DNA from: Halorussus vallis
GTDB taxonomy: Archaea > Halobacteriota > Halobacteria > Halobacteriales > Haladaptataceae
Direction: 5' to 3'
Assembly (NCBI RefSeq): GCF_024138165.1
Contig: NZ_CP100000.1
Span: 1 to 64,000, forward strand
Length of the DNA stretch: 64,000 bases
This document shows, one piece after another, positions 1-8,375 of this stretch (position 1 is the stretch's first letter; every line of letters starts with the position of its first letter). The notes below the pieces were generated by a model. The model made no database searches. It worked only from the letters and a program-made list of their open reading frames with translations, and was not told the origin of the DNA. A program made the translations under genes and the position numbers.

Positions 1-192
1 TCGCTGTACGCGTACGTGAACGTCCCGACGACGGAGTGGGCGGGCCTCGTGAACGCCTCCAGCCACGGGAGCTACCACTACGACTCCATCCGACTGGAGT
101 ACCCCTACGTGGAGATCACGAACTTCCACGACCGACTGCCCGAGGGCCCGGCGCCGGACTCGGAGGACGTCCCGGACGACATTCCTGCATAG
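1..192 (+). CDS. KTSC-domain protein, C-terminal part (5' truncated by window)
   Basis: The reading frame is open from the first base and ends at TAG 190-192, leaving 63 residues. It contains the pattern VPTTEWAGLVNASSHGSYHY followed by IRLEYPYVEI, which is the core of the short KTSC domain: a small conserved domain of unclear role, often found in phage or phage-linked proteins. An acidic tail follows the domain. The gene runs in the same direction as the capsid genes that follow, so it is probably the last gene of a preceding virion-assembly block. Its start lies outside the window. Confidence 0.7.
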   Translation, partial: SLYAYVNVPTTEWAGLVNASSHGSYHYDSIRLEYPYVEITNFHDRLPEGPAPDSEDVPDDIPA

Positions 193-236
193 GTTTCATC
201 AATGTAAAGACCTCGACCGTCTGGTGCCGACACGGG

Positions 237-497
237 TCACCACAGTTCACTATTCTGGAGCTGTTCCCAGAGCAAGTTGATTGCTCGCAAGATCTGTTCA
301 AAGGGTATCTCGGAGGATAAGAACTCCCAAATCAGGCGGATTACGATTTGTTGAACCAGATCCTCCAAGGATGGTAATACATCTAAGAATCTGCTAAAGG
401 CATCAGCAGCTTCACTCGGTGTTGATATTCCGTAATTCGACCCGTAGTTCTGCCCATAACCCATATGAAGTGTAGCTATTCTGTAACCACTTAACAT
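237..497 (-). CDS. Small hypothetical protein, candidate moron on the reverse strand
   Basis: An 86-residue frame reads against the late gene direction. ATG at 497 is preferred over the in-frame TTG at 506. The N-terminal third is Gly/Tyr rich and the rest is two amphipathic or hydrophobic helices (DLVQQIVIRLIWEFL, FEQILRAINLLWEQL). The stretch is clearly poorer in G+C than the genes on either side, as expected of a recently gained accessory gene in a virus structural operon. I recognise no family. It could also be non-coding. Confidence 0.4.
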   Translation of the reverse strand: MLSGYRIATLHMGYGQNYGSNYGISTPSEAADAFSRFLDVLPSLEDLVQQIVIRLIWEFLSSEIPFEQILRAINLLWEQLQNSELW

Positions 498-580
498 ATC
501 GCCCAACTGCCGATGATCCAGGGAGCGACCCGACTCCCCTGTGTGAGGTTCGACCGGGCTGAACTGACTTTTCGACCACC

Positions 581-703
581 ATGACGGAAAAAGACATAGC
601 GCGCGGCGAGAAGCGCGGCGTCCTCTCGACCGGTCGAGCCCAAAAGCTCGGGAAGACCAAGGACGCCGACGCAGACGCCGACGACGAAGATGAGGAGGGC
701 TGA
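581..703 (+). CDS. Small acidic protein upstream of the prohead protease
   Basis: This 40-residue frame starts at ATG 581 and ends three bases before the protease start at 707. Residues 1-25 are basic and polar (MTEKDIARGEKRGVLSTGRA) and the last third is almost only Asp, Glu and Ala. The tight spacing suggests translational coupling to the protease gene. No family is recognised. An acidic partner or leader peptide of head assembly is possible but unproven. Confidence 0.5.
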   Translation: MTEKDIARGEKRGVLSTGRAQKLGKTKDADADADDEDEEG

Positions 704-706
704 AAC

Positions 707-2431
707 ATGCCCCCCGTGAATAAGTCCGACAAGTCGACCCTCCGGAAGGACGTCGACTTCGTCGCGAAGGACGACCAGGAGCAGATCGCCACCGGAATCG
801 TGATGGTGCCCTGGGCGGTCGACCTCCAGGGCGACTGGGAGCGACCGGAGACGATCGCCCAGTTCGCCGAGCAGTTCGAGAACTTCGAGGCGGTCGGCGA
901 AGCCGGCGGCGGCGTCATGCACGCCGTGTTCCCCGACGAACACGCCTCGCTCGAACGCAACGAGGTCCTCGACGAAGCCACGGACATCGGTGGCACGACC
1001 GCCCCCGAAGGTGCGTGGGTTCAGAGTTGGAAGTTCGAGGACGAGGAGCTCTGGAGCCTCGTCGACGACGGCATCCTCGAAGGCTACTCGATCGGCGCCA
1101 TCAACGTCTCGTGGGATGGCCCGATGGAGCAGGACGAACTCCCCGACGAGGTCTCCCTCCCTGACGACGCTCCCGAGGACGCCCTCGTATGGGAGCTCGT
1201 CGACGGCATCATCCGCGAGGTCTCGGCCGTCGACATCCCGGCGGTACCAGACGCTCAGATTCTGGAGACGAAGGCCGACGCCGAGAAGCGACTCGCCGAC
1301 CACCTCGGCAACCGCGACGGCTTCATCGAGGAAGCCCAGCAGCGCGGTCACTCCGATGACGAGGCCGAGCGCCTCTGGGAGTACCTCAACCGCGCGGTCG
1401 ACGTCGAGGGCGCGGGCGAGCCCGGCTCGAAGGGCCTGCTCGCGTCTGCAGGAAAGGCGTTCCTCAGAGTACTCTCCGGGACCGATGACGACAAGGCGGT
1501 GTCCGAGGCCCCGGACCGCGGTCGCGAGAAAGACGCGGGCGGCTTCGAGGCGGACATCTTCCGCGTTGTCGCCCCAGAGGACAAGGCCGAGAACTACGAG
1601 GACGAGGTCCTCGGAATCGGGGTCGACTTCCCGAACAGCGACGTGTACGTCGACTGGCGAAACGAGGTGTTCCCGGACGAGCTGGACGAGCCGCACGTCA
1701 GCATCTACGGGAGTACCAGTGACCTCGAACAGGCGACCGGCAACACCACTGAGCAGATGGACACGCTGAACGCGAAGGCAGCGAAGACGCTGTTCGGCGC
1801 ATCCGGCCTGCAGGTGGACCCGATCGACAAGGAGGGCCGCACGCTCTCGACGGCGAACCGCCACCGCCTGTATGCCACCATCGACGCCAGTCTGGATGTC
1901 CTCCAGGACGCCGGCGTCGACCACGGCATGACACGATTCACCGATCGCGAGGACACGACCTTCGATCTCTCCGAGCACAGCGCCCGGACGTGGGCCGACG
2001 ACGGCGACGAAGACGAGGACGACGAGAACGAGGACGAGGAGGTAGAGAACGACAAGAACGCCGCCGGCGGCGACACGCCGGACGACGAGAGCGGCACGGA
2101 GACCGCTGACGACATGACCAACGAGAACGACACCGAGCCCCCCGAGTGGGCCAAGGAACTCCAGGAACAGCTCACCGAACAGTCCAAGCGCATCGACGAC
2201 CTCGCCGACACCGACGGCGACGAGGGCGAGAAGGATGCCAGCGACGACGTCGACCCGATGGAGGACGCGCCCGAGTGGGCGAAGTCCCTAAAGTCGGACA
2301 TCGACGAGCAGGCCGAGCGCATCGACACCATCAGCCAGCAGTCCGGCTACAGCGACCAGCTGGAAGCCTCGGCTGAAACGGACGAGAACGACGAAGACGG
2401 CCTCACCGCGATCGGGAAGGCGCTGTCCTAA
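707..2431 (+). CDS. Prohead serine protease (XkdF-like) with C-terminal scaffold-like region
   Basis: This 574-residue protein should cleave the scaffold and capsid precursor during head maturation. Residues about 20-185 match the XkdF-type phage prohead protease: GIVMVPWAVDLQGDW near residue 30, His72 in GGVMHAV, and a later GYSIGA motif whose Ser is the likely nucleophile. Residues about 280-420 form an extra mixed alpha/beta region not usual in the family. Residues about 430-574 are very acidic with two copies of an EWAK-type helical segment predicted to coil, which looks like an internal scaffold. It sits directly before the major capsid gene, the standard order. Family assignment is firm; the scaffold role is inferred. 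Confidence 0.82.
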   Translation: MPPVNKSDKSTLRKDVDFVAKDDQEQIATGIVMVPWAVDLQGDWERPETIAQFAEQFENFEAVGEAGGGVMHAVFPDEHASLERNEVLDEATDIGGTTAPEGAWVQSWKFEDEELWSLVDDGILEGYSIGAINVSWDGPMEQDELPDEVSLPDDAPEDALVWELVDGIIREVSAVDIPAVPDAQILETKADAEKRLADHLGNRDGFIEEAQQRGHSDDEAERLWEYLNRAVDVEGAGEPGSKGLLASAGKAFLRVLSGTDDDKAVSEAPDRGREKDAGGFEADIFRVVAPEDKAENYEDEVLGIGVDFPNSDVYVDWRNEVFPDELDEPHVSIYGSTSDLEQATGNTTEQMDTLNAKAAKTLFGASGLQVDPIDKEGRTLSTANRHRLYATIDASLDVLQDAGVDHGMTRFTDREDTTFDLSEHSARTWADDGDEDEDDENEDEEVENDKNAAGGDTPDDESGTETADDMTNENDTEPPEWAKELQEQLTEQSKRIDDLADTDGDEGEKDASDDVDPMEDAPEWAKSLKSDIDEQAERIDTISQQSGYSDQLEASAETDENDEDGLTAIGKALS

Positions 2432-2446
2432 CGGAGCGATTTCTAC

Positions 2447-3493
2447 ATGGGAACGAACACCACTATCGACGCAGTACGGCAGCAGAACCAGCAGGCGACT
2501 CTCTCGCAGAAGGACATCGGGCTGACGGAACTCGACGGCTTCCAGCTTCCGAGCGCAGTCACCGAGGAGTTCCTCGACCGGATGCAGAAGGAGGTCAACA
2601 TCCTCGGCATGGCGGACACCATGACGCTGGCTCGCCTCGAGCAGGAAGTCCCGCAGTTCGGTGTCCCGCGACTCTCCGGCCACGCTCGTGCCGAGGAGGC
2701 CTCTCGGACGACGAACTCCGCGGCGGAGTCGGGCGAAGTCAAGTTCAACGCGACGGACCAGTCGTACTACATCCTCGTCGAGCCCAAGCGCGACGCGCTG
2801 AAGAACACGCACTACGGGCCCGACCAGTTCGGCGACTACATCATCGACCAGTTCGTCCAGCGCTGGGGCAACGACATCGGCCTCATCGGCATCCGCGCCG
2901 GTGCATCTGGCGGCAACCTCCAGTCCATCGGCGGTGCGGCCGAACTCGACACCACGTGGAACGGCTGGCTCGCCATCGCAGAAGGAAGCGACTCGGCGTC
3001 GGACCGCATCGGCCTTGAGGACACGGCCGACGCGGAAACCAGCACGATGCCGCAGGTCGATATGGCTGGCGCGTCGGTCGACACGCAGATGTTCGACGAC
3101 ACAATCACGACGCTCGACTCGCGGTTCCGCGACCCCGACCGTGTCAAGTTCCTCTGCAACCCCGACCAGGTCCAGGCCTACACCATGAGCCTGACCGAGC
3201 GCGAAGACCCGCTCGGCTCGGCGGTCATCTTCGGCGACTCCGACATCACGCCGTTCAGCTACGACGTCGTTGGCGTGAACGGCTGGCCGACCAGCTACGC
3301 GATGCTCACGGACCCCGAGAACCTTGCGTTCGGGCTCTTCGAGCAGATGGAGCTCGACCAGACGACGGACACCGACAAGGTCCACGAGAACCGGCTGCAC
3401 TCCCGGAATTGGCTGGAGGGCCAGTTCGACTTCCAGATCAAGCGGATGCAGGCCGGCGTGCTCGTGAAGAACATCGCGGACCCGGCGGCCTAA
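2447..3493 (+). CDS. Major capsid protein (HK97 fold expected)
   Basis: This 348-residue protein follows the prohead protease by 15 bases. Its N-terminus is polar and helical (residues 1-40), followed by a body rich in beta strands. It contains FKATDQSYYILVEPKRDALK-like E-loop sequence and a C-terminal domain with FRDPDRVKFLCNPDQ and VVGVNGWP, the pattern of archaeal and bacterial HK97-fold coat proteins that build icosahedral heads. Position, length and acidic composition all fit. I cannot run a structure or profile search, so the fold is inferred. Confidence 0.8.
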   Translation: MGTNTTIDAVRQQNQQATLSQKDIGLTELDGFQLPSAVTEEFLDRMQKEVNILGMADTMTLARLEQEVPQFGVPRLSGHARAEEASRTTNSAAESGEVKFNATDQSYYILVEPKRDALKNTHYGPDQFGDYIIDQFVQRWGNDIGLIGIRAGASGGNLQSIGGAAELDTTWNGWLAIAEGSDSASDRIGLEDTADAETSTMPQVDMAGASVDTQMFDDTITTLDSRFRDPDRVKFLCNPDQVQAYTMSLTEREDPLGSAVIFGDSDITPFSYDVVGVNGWPTSYAMLTDPENLAFGLFEQMELDQTTDTDKVHENRLHSRNWLEGQFDFQIKRMQAGVLVKNIADPAA

Positions 3494-3507
3494 CGGAGTA
3501 ATCTGAG

Positions 3508-3837
3508 ATGACACTCTACACCGAGACTGACGAGCACGGTACCGAGTACCTTGTCAGCACCAACGGAAACGCCGAGCACCGGCTCCGTCTCGACGACCAC
3601 GAACGCCAGGAGATCCGTCGAATCGCAGACGACCTCGACGACGACGATGGACCTGAAAAGGGCGACCTCGGGACGTTCGTCGACACAGACGGGGCAGAGC
3701 ACAATGCAGTCGTGACCAAGGTCTGGGACTCGAACACCGTCAACCTGGCCTACACCGTCGACGGTGGCGGAATGACCGAAGCGACCAGCGTCACGCTCGA
3801 CTCGGAGACGTACGCGTTCGAACCCGGAGGCTGGTAA
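3508..3837 (+). CDS. Small virion-associated protein, unknown
   Basis: A 109-residue acidic protein encoded between the major capsid gene and a second small beta-rich gene. Residues 1-50 carry a helical region with a run of Asp; the C-terminal half (VVTKVWDSNTVNLAY and following) looks like a small beta barrel of the SH3 type often seen in head accessory proteins. No family is recognised. Its place after the capsid gene suggests a head protein. Confidence 0.7.
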   Translation: MTLYTETDEHGTEYLVSTNGNAEHRLRLDDHERQEIRRIADDLDDDDGPEKGDLGTFVDTDGAEHNAVVTKVWDSNTVNLAYTVDGGGMTEATSVTLDSETYAFEPGGW

Positions 3838-3840
3838 CCG

Positions 3841-4218
3841 ATGGCTGGACCAACCACCAACGCAGAGATCCGTGAGCGCTACGAGAACGGCAAGCATCTC
3901 GCCGATGGTGCGGTGGGCAACGTGGTCACCGACAGTCCGGCGAACGCCGCAGACACGGTGGTCGGCGCCGACACGGACGTTCACGTCGTCACTGCGGACG
4001 GGACGAACACGGTCGACCTCAGCGGCGCCGCGGAGGCTGGCCGTGTGGTCACCGTCGTCCACAACGGCGGCGCGGCTACGCCGACGCTGTCGTTCACCGA
4101 TGCGGACTTCGTCGGGACGGGCCCGGCGAACATCACGAGCGCGGGCGCGACTGCGACCGTCTGCAACGTCGACGGAACCGCCAGCGGCTGGGTCGTCATC
4201 GCGACCGGGAGTGCCTGA
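3841..4218 (+). CDS. Putative head decoration or fibre-like protein
   Basis: A 125-residue protein, three bases after the preceding gene. A short helical N-terminus is followed by beta repeats rich in Gly, Thr, Ala and Val (HVVTADGTNTVDLSGAAEAG, VVTVVHNGGAATPTLSF). This is typical of virion surface or capsid-cementing proteins. A decoration role is an inference from composition and position only. Confidence 0.65.
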   Translation: MAGPTTNAEIRERYENGKHLADGAVGNVVTDSPANAADTVVGADTDVHVVTADGTNTVDLSGAAEAGRVVTVVHNGGAATPTLSFTDADFVGTGPANITSAGATATVCNVDGTASGWVVIATGSA

Positions 4219-4220
4219 CC

Positions 4221-4541
4221 ATGCCACGAGTTGAGAAAACCGACGGTGGCCTGGTGTACCTCCGGCCGCTCGACCGCCGATTCGAGATCGGAGATCAGGT
4301 GGACGTCGACGAGGAGATGGCCGCGTACCTCTGCGAGGAGCGCGGCGACTTCGAGTACGTCCGCGACATCGAGGCACGCGCCGCCGAGGTCAAGGAGTCG
4401 CTGGTTGATGAACCAGCGTCCGACGAGGAGGAGACCACCGAAGGCGAAGACGGATCCAACACCTGCGACGTCGTCAAGTCCGACGGAGAGGTGTGTGGTC
4501 GAGACCTTCCCTGCGCGTACCACTCCGACGAGGAGGCCTAA
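4221..4541 (+). CDS. Small protein with C-terminal zinc-binding motif
   Basis: A 106-residue protein encoded two bases after the previous stop. The N-terminal 50 residues form a compact domain. An acidic linker (residues 60-80) follows, and then a Cys/His cluster NTCDVVKSDGEVCGRDLPCAYH that can bind one zinc ion. Small proteins with such a tail recur in haloarchaeal head-gene clusters. The function is not known. Confidence 0.7.
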   Translation: MPRVEKTDGGLVYLRPLDRRFEIGDQVDVDEEMAAYLCEERGDFEYVRDIEARAAEVKESLVDEPASDEEETTEGEDGSNTCDVVKSDGEVCGRDLPCAYHSDEEA

Positions 4542-4544
4542 TCC

Positions 4545-4853
4545 ATGCCGGCGTGGGACGCCAGCACCGTCCTCGCGACCTCGAAGACGTTCGGTGCGTC
4601 CGAGACAGTGTCCGCCTCGGTCGACGGCTACCACACGCCCGCGGTCTGCGTCGCGCTGGAGGGACTCAACGGGAACGCCGACGACACGATCACCATCGAG
4701 ATCGTCGGCGACGCGGGGACGTACGATGTCGACAGTCGGACGCTCAACGCGACCGGGTCCTACGTCGTCGACGTCCCACAAGCCGACACCGTCCAGCTGA
4801 CGAGTGCGAACGGCACGACCATCAGCGCCGAAGTGCGGAACAACCCGAGGTAG
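4545..4853 (+). CDS. Small beta-rich virion protein, unknown
   Basis: A 102-residue protein made mostly of predicted strands with alternating Thr/Val (DDTITIEIVGDAGTYDV, SYVVDVPQADTVQLT). It resembles an immunoglobulin-like or jelly-roll accessory domain of the kind exposed on heads or tails. It begins three bases after the previous stop and precedes the connector gene. The call rests on composition and position only. Confidence 0.65.
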   Translation: MPAWDASTVLATSKTFGASETVSASVDGYHTPAVCVALEGLNGNADDTITIEIVGDAGTYDVDSRTLNATGSYVVDVPQADTVQLTSANGTTISAEVRNNPR

Positions 4854-4859
4854 TGAGTC

Positions 4860-5726
4860 ATGCCAACTGGGTACTGTACCGTCGAGGATGTCCGCCGAGC
4901 GCTGCGAGAAGCATCACTCCCGGGTGACGTCGAGCAGGACCGCAACATCGTACTCGACGCGATCACGTCGCAGACCGAGTGGCTGGAAAAGACCATCAGC
5001 CGGCACTGGTACATCCCAGGTGGTATCAGCGAGGACTCGGACAACCTCATCCCGACAGGCCCGAACTCTCGCGACGACGAGCACGACATCCCCACGCACG
5101 GGGCGCTCGTCGACGGTGCGAGCGAGCGCGAACGCTTCCGGTACAGCCGGAACAGCGACGCACTACTCGAAGCCGGCCCTCGCCACGACCGCCAGCGCTG
5201 GCAAGACCTCCGCCGCGAGCCGAAACAAGAAATCCGGCTCTCGACCGGCAACATCTACGAGGAGGACATCCCGGCCTACACTCGGATTCGGCTCGCACGG
5301 AAGGACGTCAAGGCGATCACCGAACTCTCGGTCGTCAACAAGAAGGGCGGGTACGACGACTGGGTCGCCTCCAGCGACTACACCGGCGGTGTCGGCAACC
5401 AGCACCGAGGTAAGGACTACTGGGTGCGCATCAACAACGGCGGCGTCTCCGAGCTCTATCTGAACGTCCACTCGATAGACGACGATATCCCGTCGCTGTC
5501 GAACGCCGTGTACGCCGCGCTCGATTACGGCCACGAGGGCATCCCCCGGAACGTCCGGCGAGCGGTCGCATTCTTGGCCGGGTCTGATCTGGTCGAGGAG
5601 GCCGTCGTGGAGATTCCGCAGAACGCGACGGTGTACAACATCGAGACGAAGGCTGACGAGATGCGGTCGAAGGCCGAGGAACTGCTCGATGTCTACCACG
5701 AAGGCAACCTGGGAATCAACCAATGA
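4860..5726 (+). CDS. Head-tail connector / adaptor protein
   Basis: A 288-residue protein that begins YCTVEDVRRALREASLPGDVE and continues with a helical N-terminus ending WLEKTISRHWYIPGG. This is the pattern of phage head-completion adaptors (HK97 gp6-like), in which a four-helix bundle sits under the portal. The middle is a long insertion with beta strands (IRLARKDVKAITELSVVNKK) and the C-terminus returns to helices (VRRAVAFLAGSDLVEEAV). Its stop overlaps the start of the next neck gene (ATGA). The assignment is by pattern and gene order. Confidence 0.7.
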   Translation: MPTGYCTVEDVRRALREASLPGDVEQDRNIVLDAITSQTEWLEKTISRHWYIPGGISEDSDNLIPTGPNSRDDEHDIPTHGALVDGASERERFRYSRNSDALLEAGPRHDRQRWQDLRREPKQEIRLSTGNIYEEDIPAYTRIRLARKDVKAITELSVVNKKGGYDDWVASSDYTGGVGNQHRGKDYWVRINNGGVSELYLNVHSIDDDIPSLSNAVYAALDYGHEGIPRNVRRAVAFLAGSDLVEEAVVEIPQNATVYNIETKADEMRSKAEELLDVYHEGNLGINQ

Positions 5727-6196
5727 AGCTCGACAGTAGCTTCGAGGACGATCTCCGCGAGGCCGTCTTGGACGAGGCTGAACACGAACTCATAGGGAAG
5801 CAAGGTAACCTCGTTCACGAAGCCGTCCAGTTCACCCACGACCGCCTCCGCGAGTACGGACGGGAGTTTGACTACCGAGTCGACTCCATCATCGACAGCT
5901 TCGGCGGTGTCGAGGTAGATCGGTCCGCCAACCGGCTCACCATTCGGTGGGGCTGGACGCACGAAGCGATGGTCTATCTCGAGTTCGGCACGAGCGACCA
6001 CACCATCGAGGGTGACCCCGTGCTCTCGTTCGTCTGGGAAGAGCGCCACAATCCACCGGAGTGGGTTCGTGAAGAGTTCGACCAGGAGGGCAACGGCTAC
6101 CGCGTGTTCCTGCCAGAGGTCGAGGTCGCTGGCGTGAAGGAGACGCGAGCAGCCCGGGACGCATTGAACTGGCTTCGTCGGGAGGTCCAGTCATGA
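5723..6196 (+). CDS. HK97 gp10-like neck / tail completion protein
   Basis: A 157-residue protein whose start overlaps the preceding stop. N-terminal helices (residues 1-50) lead into a beta domain with TIRWGWTHEAMVYLEFGTSDH. The motif with E-x-GT-x-x-H is characteristic of the HK97 gp10-like family that joins head and tail. Length and order (connector, gp10-like, terminator, tube) agree. Its end overlaps the next gene by four bases. Confidence 0.75.
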   Translation: MKLDSSFEDDLREAVLDEAEHELIGKQGNLVHEAVQFTHDRLREYGREFDYRVDSIIDSFGGVEVDRSANRLTIRWGWTHEAMVYLEFGTSDHTIEGDPVLSFVWEERHNPPEWVREEFDQEGNGYRVFLPEVEVAGVKETRAARDALNWLRREVQS

Positions 6197-6690
6197 GCGC
6201 TCCGGAAGTCGAGTGGGTACTCACCCAACTCGGTTCCGTCGTTGGCTCGCTCACCACGCCCCTGAAGCGAGTCGACCGCGACGAGAGCAAGATCCTCGAT
6301 GGAAGTATTCGGTCGCGGACGGCCGAGTTGGAGAAGGCGAATTACGTCGGTGCGACGCTCTCGGATGTTACGAGTCAGCCGATCGGGACGGAGTACGACC
6401 ACTCGCGGGAGGCCGTCGTCGGTGTTCGCATTGAAGGCCTCACGCACCGCGAGTTCGGGTACGTCGACCCGAACGGCAGTAGCGGCATTCCGTTCGACAA
6501 CGACGGCGGGCTCGTCTCCCGTGTCCGGGATGCACTGCTCGTCGAACGGACGTATCCGAACGCGGGCGGGGCGAACGTGACGTACACCGACTTACGGATT
6601 ACGAACGAGGCGCCGCAGTCGAGCAACTACGCGGATTACTATCGCACCGACTTCGACGTCGTGTTCAACGGTTACGAAGACCTACCATGA
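6193..6690 (+). CDS. Tail terminator / tail completion protein
   Basis: A 165-residue protein with an ATGA overlap to the neck gene. It has a helical start, then alternating strands and helices (EAVVGVRIEGLTHREFGYVD, VSRVRDALLVERTYPNAGG, YYRTDFDVVFNGYE), like tail-terminator proteins that cap the growing tail tube. Position just before the tail tube gene supports this. There is no diagnostic motif, so the call is mainly positional. Confidence 0.6.
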   Translation: MSAPEVEWVLTQLGSVVGSLTTPLKRVDRDESKILDGSIRSRTAELEKANYVGATLSDVTSQPIGTEYDHSREAVVGVRIEGLTHREFGYVDPNGSSGIPFDNDGGLVSRVRDALLVERTYPNAGGANVTYTDLRITNEAPQSSNYADYYRTDFDVVFNGYEDLP

Positions 6691-6730
6691 CCAGAACCAG
6701 CAGTACCCCACCTGACGGAGGCACAGCACG

Positions 6731-7636
6731 ATGACCGGCGCCGGAACCAGCACGGTCGCGTACGGCATCGAATCGAGTTTCATGGGGTCGGTGGTGGACG
6801 ACGACACCGACTCCTCGCCGGACTACTACCTGCCAGGCAAGAACGTCACCATCGAGGAGATCGAGCTGTCGAACCAGCTCCAGCGCATCCGCGACCCCGA
6901 TAGCGTCGAGTCGGTCGAGAGCATCGAGGGCAACCTCGAAGGCGCGTTCTCGGCGTCGTGGATCGCGAAACACTGGAACCATCACAACTTCATCTTTAAC
7001 GACGCCGGAACCGGGTTTGCACCGGGGCTCGCCGCGTCGTCACGGTGGTATCTCGGTATCGACTACCTCACCGGGACCGCGGAGCGCGAACTCATCGGTG
7101 TCGTACCCACGCAGTACCAGATTCGGTACGAGCAGGGTGGTCCGGTACGCGTCAGCGTGACCTGCATCTACGCCGACGAGAAGCTCGCGACGAGCATCAC
7201 CCCGTCGACCATCGAGGACCCCGGAACGGTCTACCAGTGGCACGGCACGTCGCTCGACGTGAATACGACGACGCAGGCGAAGCTTCAGTCCTCGACGCTC
7301 CAAATTAGCAATATCGCCCGCTTCCAGCGTGGGTCCGGCCGAAAGCCCATCGACGCGGTCATCGCGGCGCCGGAGGCATCGCTGTCGGCGGACACGACCA
7401 TGACCGAGACGGACCAACTCGCGCTCGCGTACGGTGCGGCCGGCTCGACCGCGCCCCAGGACTCCGTCGGCGGTGTGTCCGCTTCGTTCGCGGTGACGAA
7501 CGGCGGCGGGACGACGAAGACGTTCAACCTCTCGGAGGTCACGCCAGACACGTACAACTGGAGCGACCTCGTCAGCGCGGAGAACGACATGAACGAGAAT
7601 CTCGACTACCAGGTCAACGGGGTGACGGTCGCGTAA
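6731..7636 (+). CDS. Major tail tube protein
   Basis: A 301-residue protein starting MTGAGTSTVAYGIESSFMGS, the usual opening of haloarchaeal and Gram-positive phage tail tube proteins. The body is a two-sheet beta protein with long loops and Thr/Ser-rich strands. It is the first gene after the terminator and directly precedes the tail chaperone, whose ATG overlaps its stop by one base. No contractile-sheath gene is present nearby, so a flexible siphovirus tail is expected. Confidence 0.78.
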   Translation: MTGAGTSTVAYGIESSFMGSVVDDDTDSSPDYYLPGKNVTIEEIELSNQLQRIRDPDSVESVESIEGNLEGAFSASWIAKHWNHHNFIFNDAGTGFAPGLAASSRWYLGIDYLTGTAERELIGVVPTQYQIRYEQGGPVRVSVTCIYADEKLATSITPSTIEDPGTVYQWHGTSLDVNTTTQAKLQSSTLQISNIARFQRGSGRKPIDAVIAAPEASLSADTTMTETDQLALAYGAAGSTAPQDSVGGVSASFAVTNGGGTTKTFNLSEVTPDTYNWSDLVSAENDMNENLDYQVNGVTVA

Positions 7637-8193
7637 TGCCGCTTCGAACTGAAACCATCGAGTTCGCCGAGGAGATCCAGCGACTCGAAGACGAACGCGA
7701 AGAACTCGCCGAGCAGCTCGCCGACCTCGACGACGACAACCCAGTCGTTCCCGAGCTCGCGCAGCGCGGCCACGAAATCGACACTCACCTGAAGGGGCTT
7801 CGATGGGCGCGCGACGAAGCACACACCGACACCGTCATCTCGAACTGGACGACGCCTGCAGAGCACGTGACTCTCGCTGGCCTCACCGGCGGTGAGTTCG
7901 GCGCCGTCGAGGACACGCTCGTCTCGGAGGCCGCTGCTCGCGGGCAGAGTAGCCCCGGAGATGGTGCGACGCGCGTCCATCTCGTCGCCAAGGGCACGGT
8001 GGACGCCCCATACCTCCCGGACGAGGATGACGAGAAGAAGACGGTCGCGGCGGTTGCGCAACTCCCGATTCCGTTCTTGAAGTGGGCGGAGGCTCGCGTC
8101 GACGAGCTCACGTCGGTCGGGGAAGAGGAGGGAAACTCCTTCGGGCGATTAGTAGCGGAGAAGCGAGCGAAGAAGACGTCGACCGACAAGTAG
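7636..8193 (+). CDS. Tail assembly chaperone, short form (gpG-like)
   Basis: A 185-residue acidic protein with a coiled-coil N-terminus (EEIQRLEDEREELAEQLADL) followed by a globular part. It lies between tail tube and tape measure, the constant place of the gpG/gpT chaperone pair. Near its end the heptamer GGGAAAC at 8130-8136 is in the correct X-XXY-YYZ phase (G GGA AAC), closely like the lambda G site GGGAAAG. The -1 frame is open from 8031 to 8345. Ribosomes not slipping there end at TAG 8191-8193. Confidence 0.82.
   Translation: MPLRTETIEFAEEIQRLEDEREELAEQLADLDDDNPVVPELAQRGHEIDTHLKGLRWARDEAHTDTVISNWTTPAEHVTLAGLTGGEFGAVEDTLVSEAAARGQSSPGDGATRVHLVAKGTVDAPYLPDEDDEKKTVAAVAQLPIPFLKWAEARVDELTSVGEEEGNSFGRLVAEKRAKKTSTDK
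8130..8136 (+). promoter_or_regulatory. Slippery heptamer for -1 programmed ribosomal frameshifting
   Basis: GGGAAAC lies with zero-frame codons GGA AAC, so both tRNAs can re-pair with GGG and AAA after a -1 slip. It falls inside the window where both frames are open (8031-8193) and at the expected place in a tail chaperone gene. Confidence 0.75.
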
Positions 8194-8345
8194 CTCTCGA
8201 CTACGTGAAGGCGCTGGCCTTTCATCGTGGTCTTGATCCGCGCATCGTCGAGGAGCTTCCGTGGCGAACCATCGAGTGTTACCTCGTCGTCCACGACCTC
8301 CTTAACGCTCAGGAGGTGTTCGCGGCGTTCGGAGAGGGTAAATGA
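8136..8345 (+). CDS. -1 frameshift extension of the tail chaperone (gpT-like part)
   Basis: After slipping back one base at GGGAAAC (8130-8136), reading continues at CTC 8136 and adds 69 residues, giving a 236-residue fusion. The extension contains VALDYVKALAFHRGLDPRIV and ELPWRTIECYLVVHDLLNAQ, the helical pattern of tail-chaperone T domains. The frame has no good independent start: the first candidate is GTG 8082, deep inside the upstream gene, and it would encode an Arg/Gly-rich nonsense N-terminus. A frameshift fusion therefore explains it better than a separate gene. Confidence 0.75.
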   Translation, partial: LLRAISSGEASEEDVDRQVALDYVKALAFHRGLDPRIVEELPWRTIECYLVVHDLLNAQEVFAAFGEGK

Positions 8346-8375
8346 TTAAACCATCGGGAAATCAAACACGTCCCA

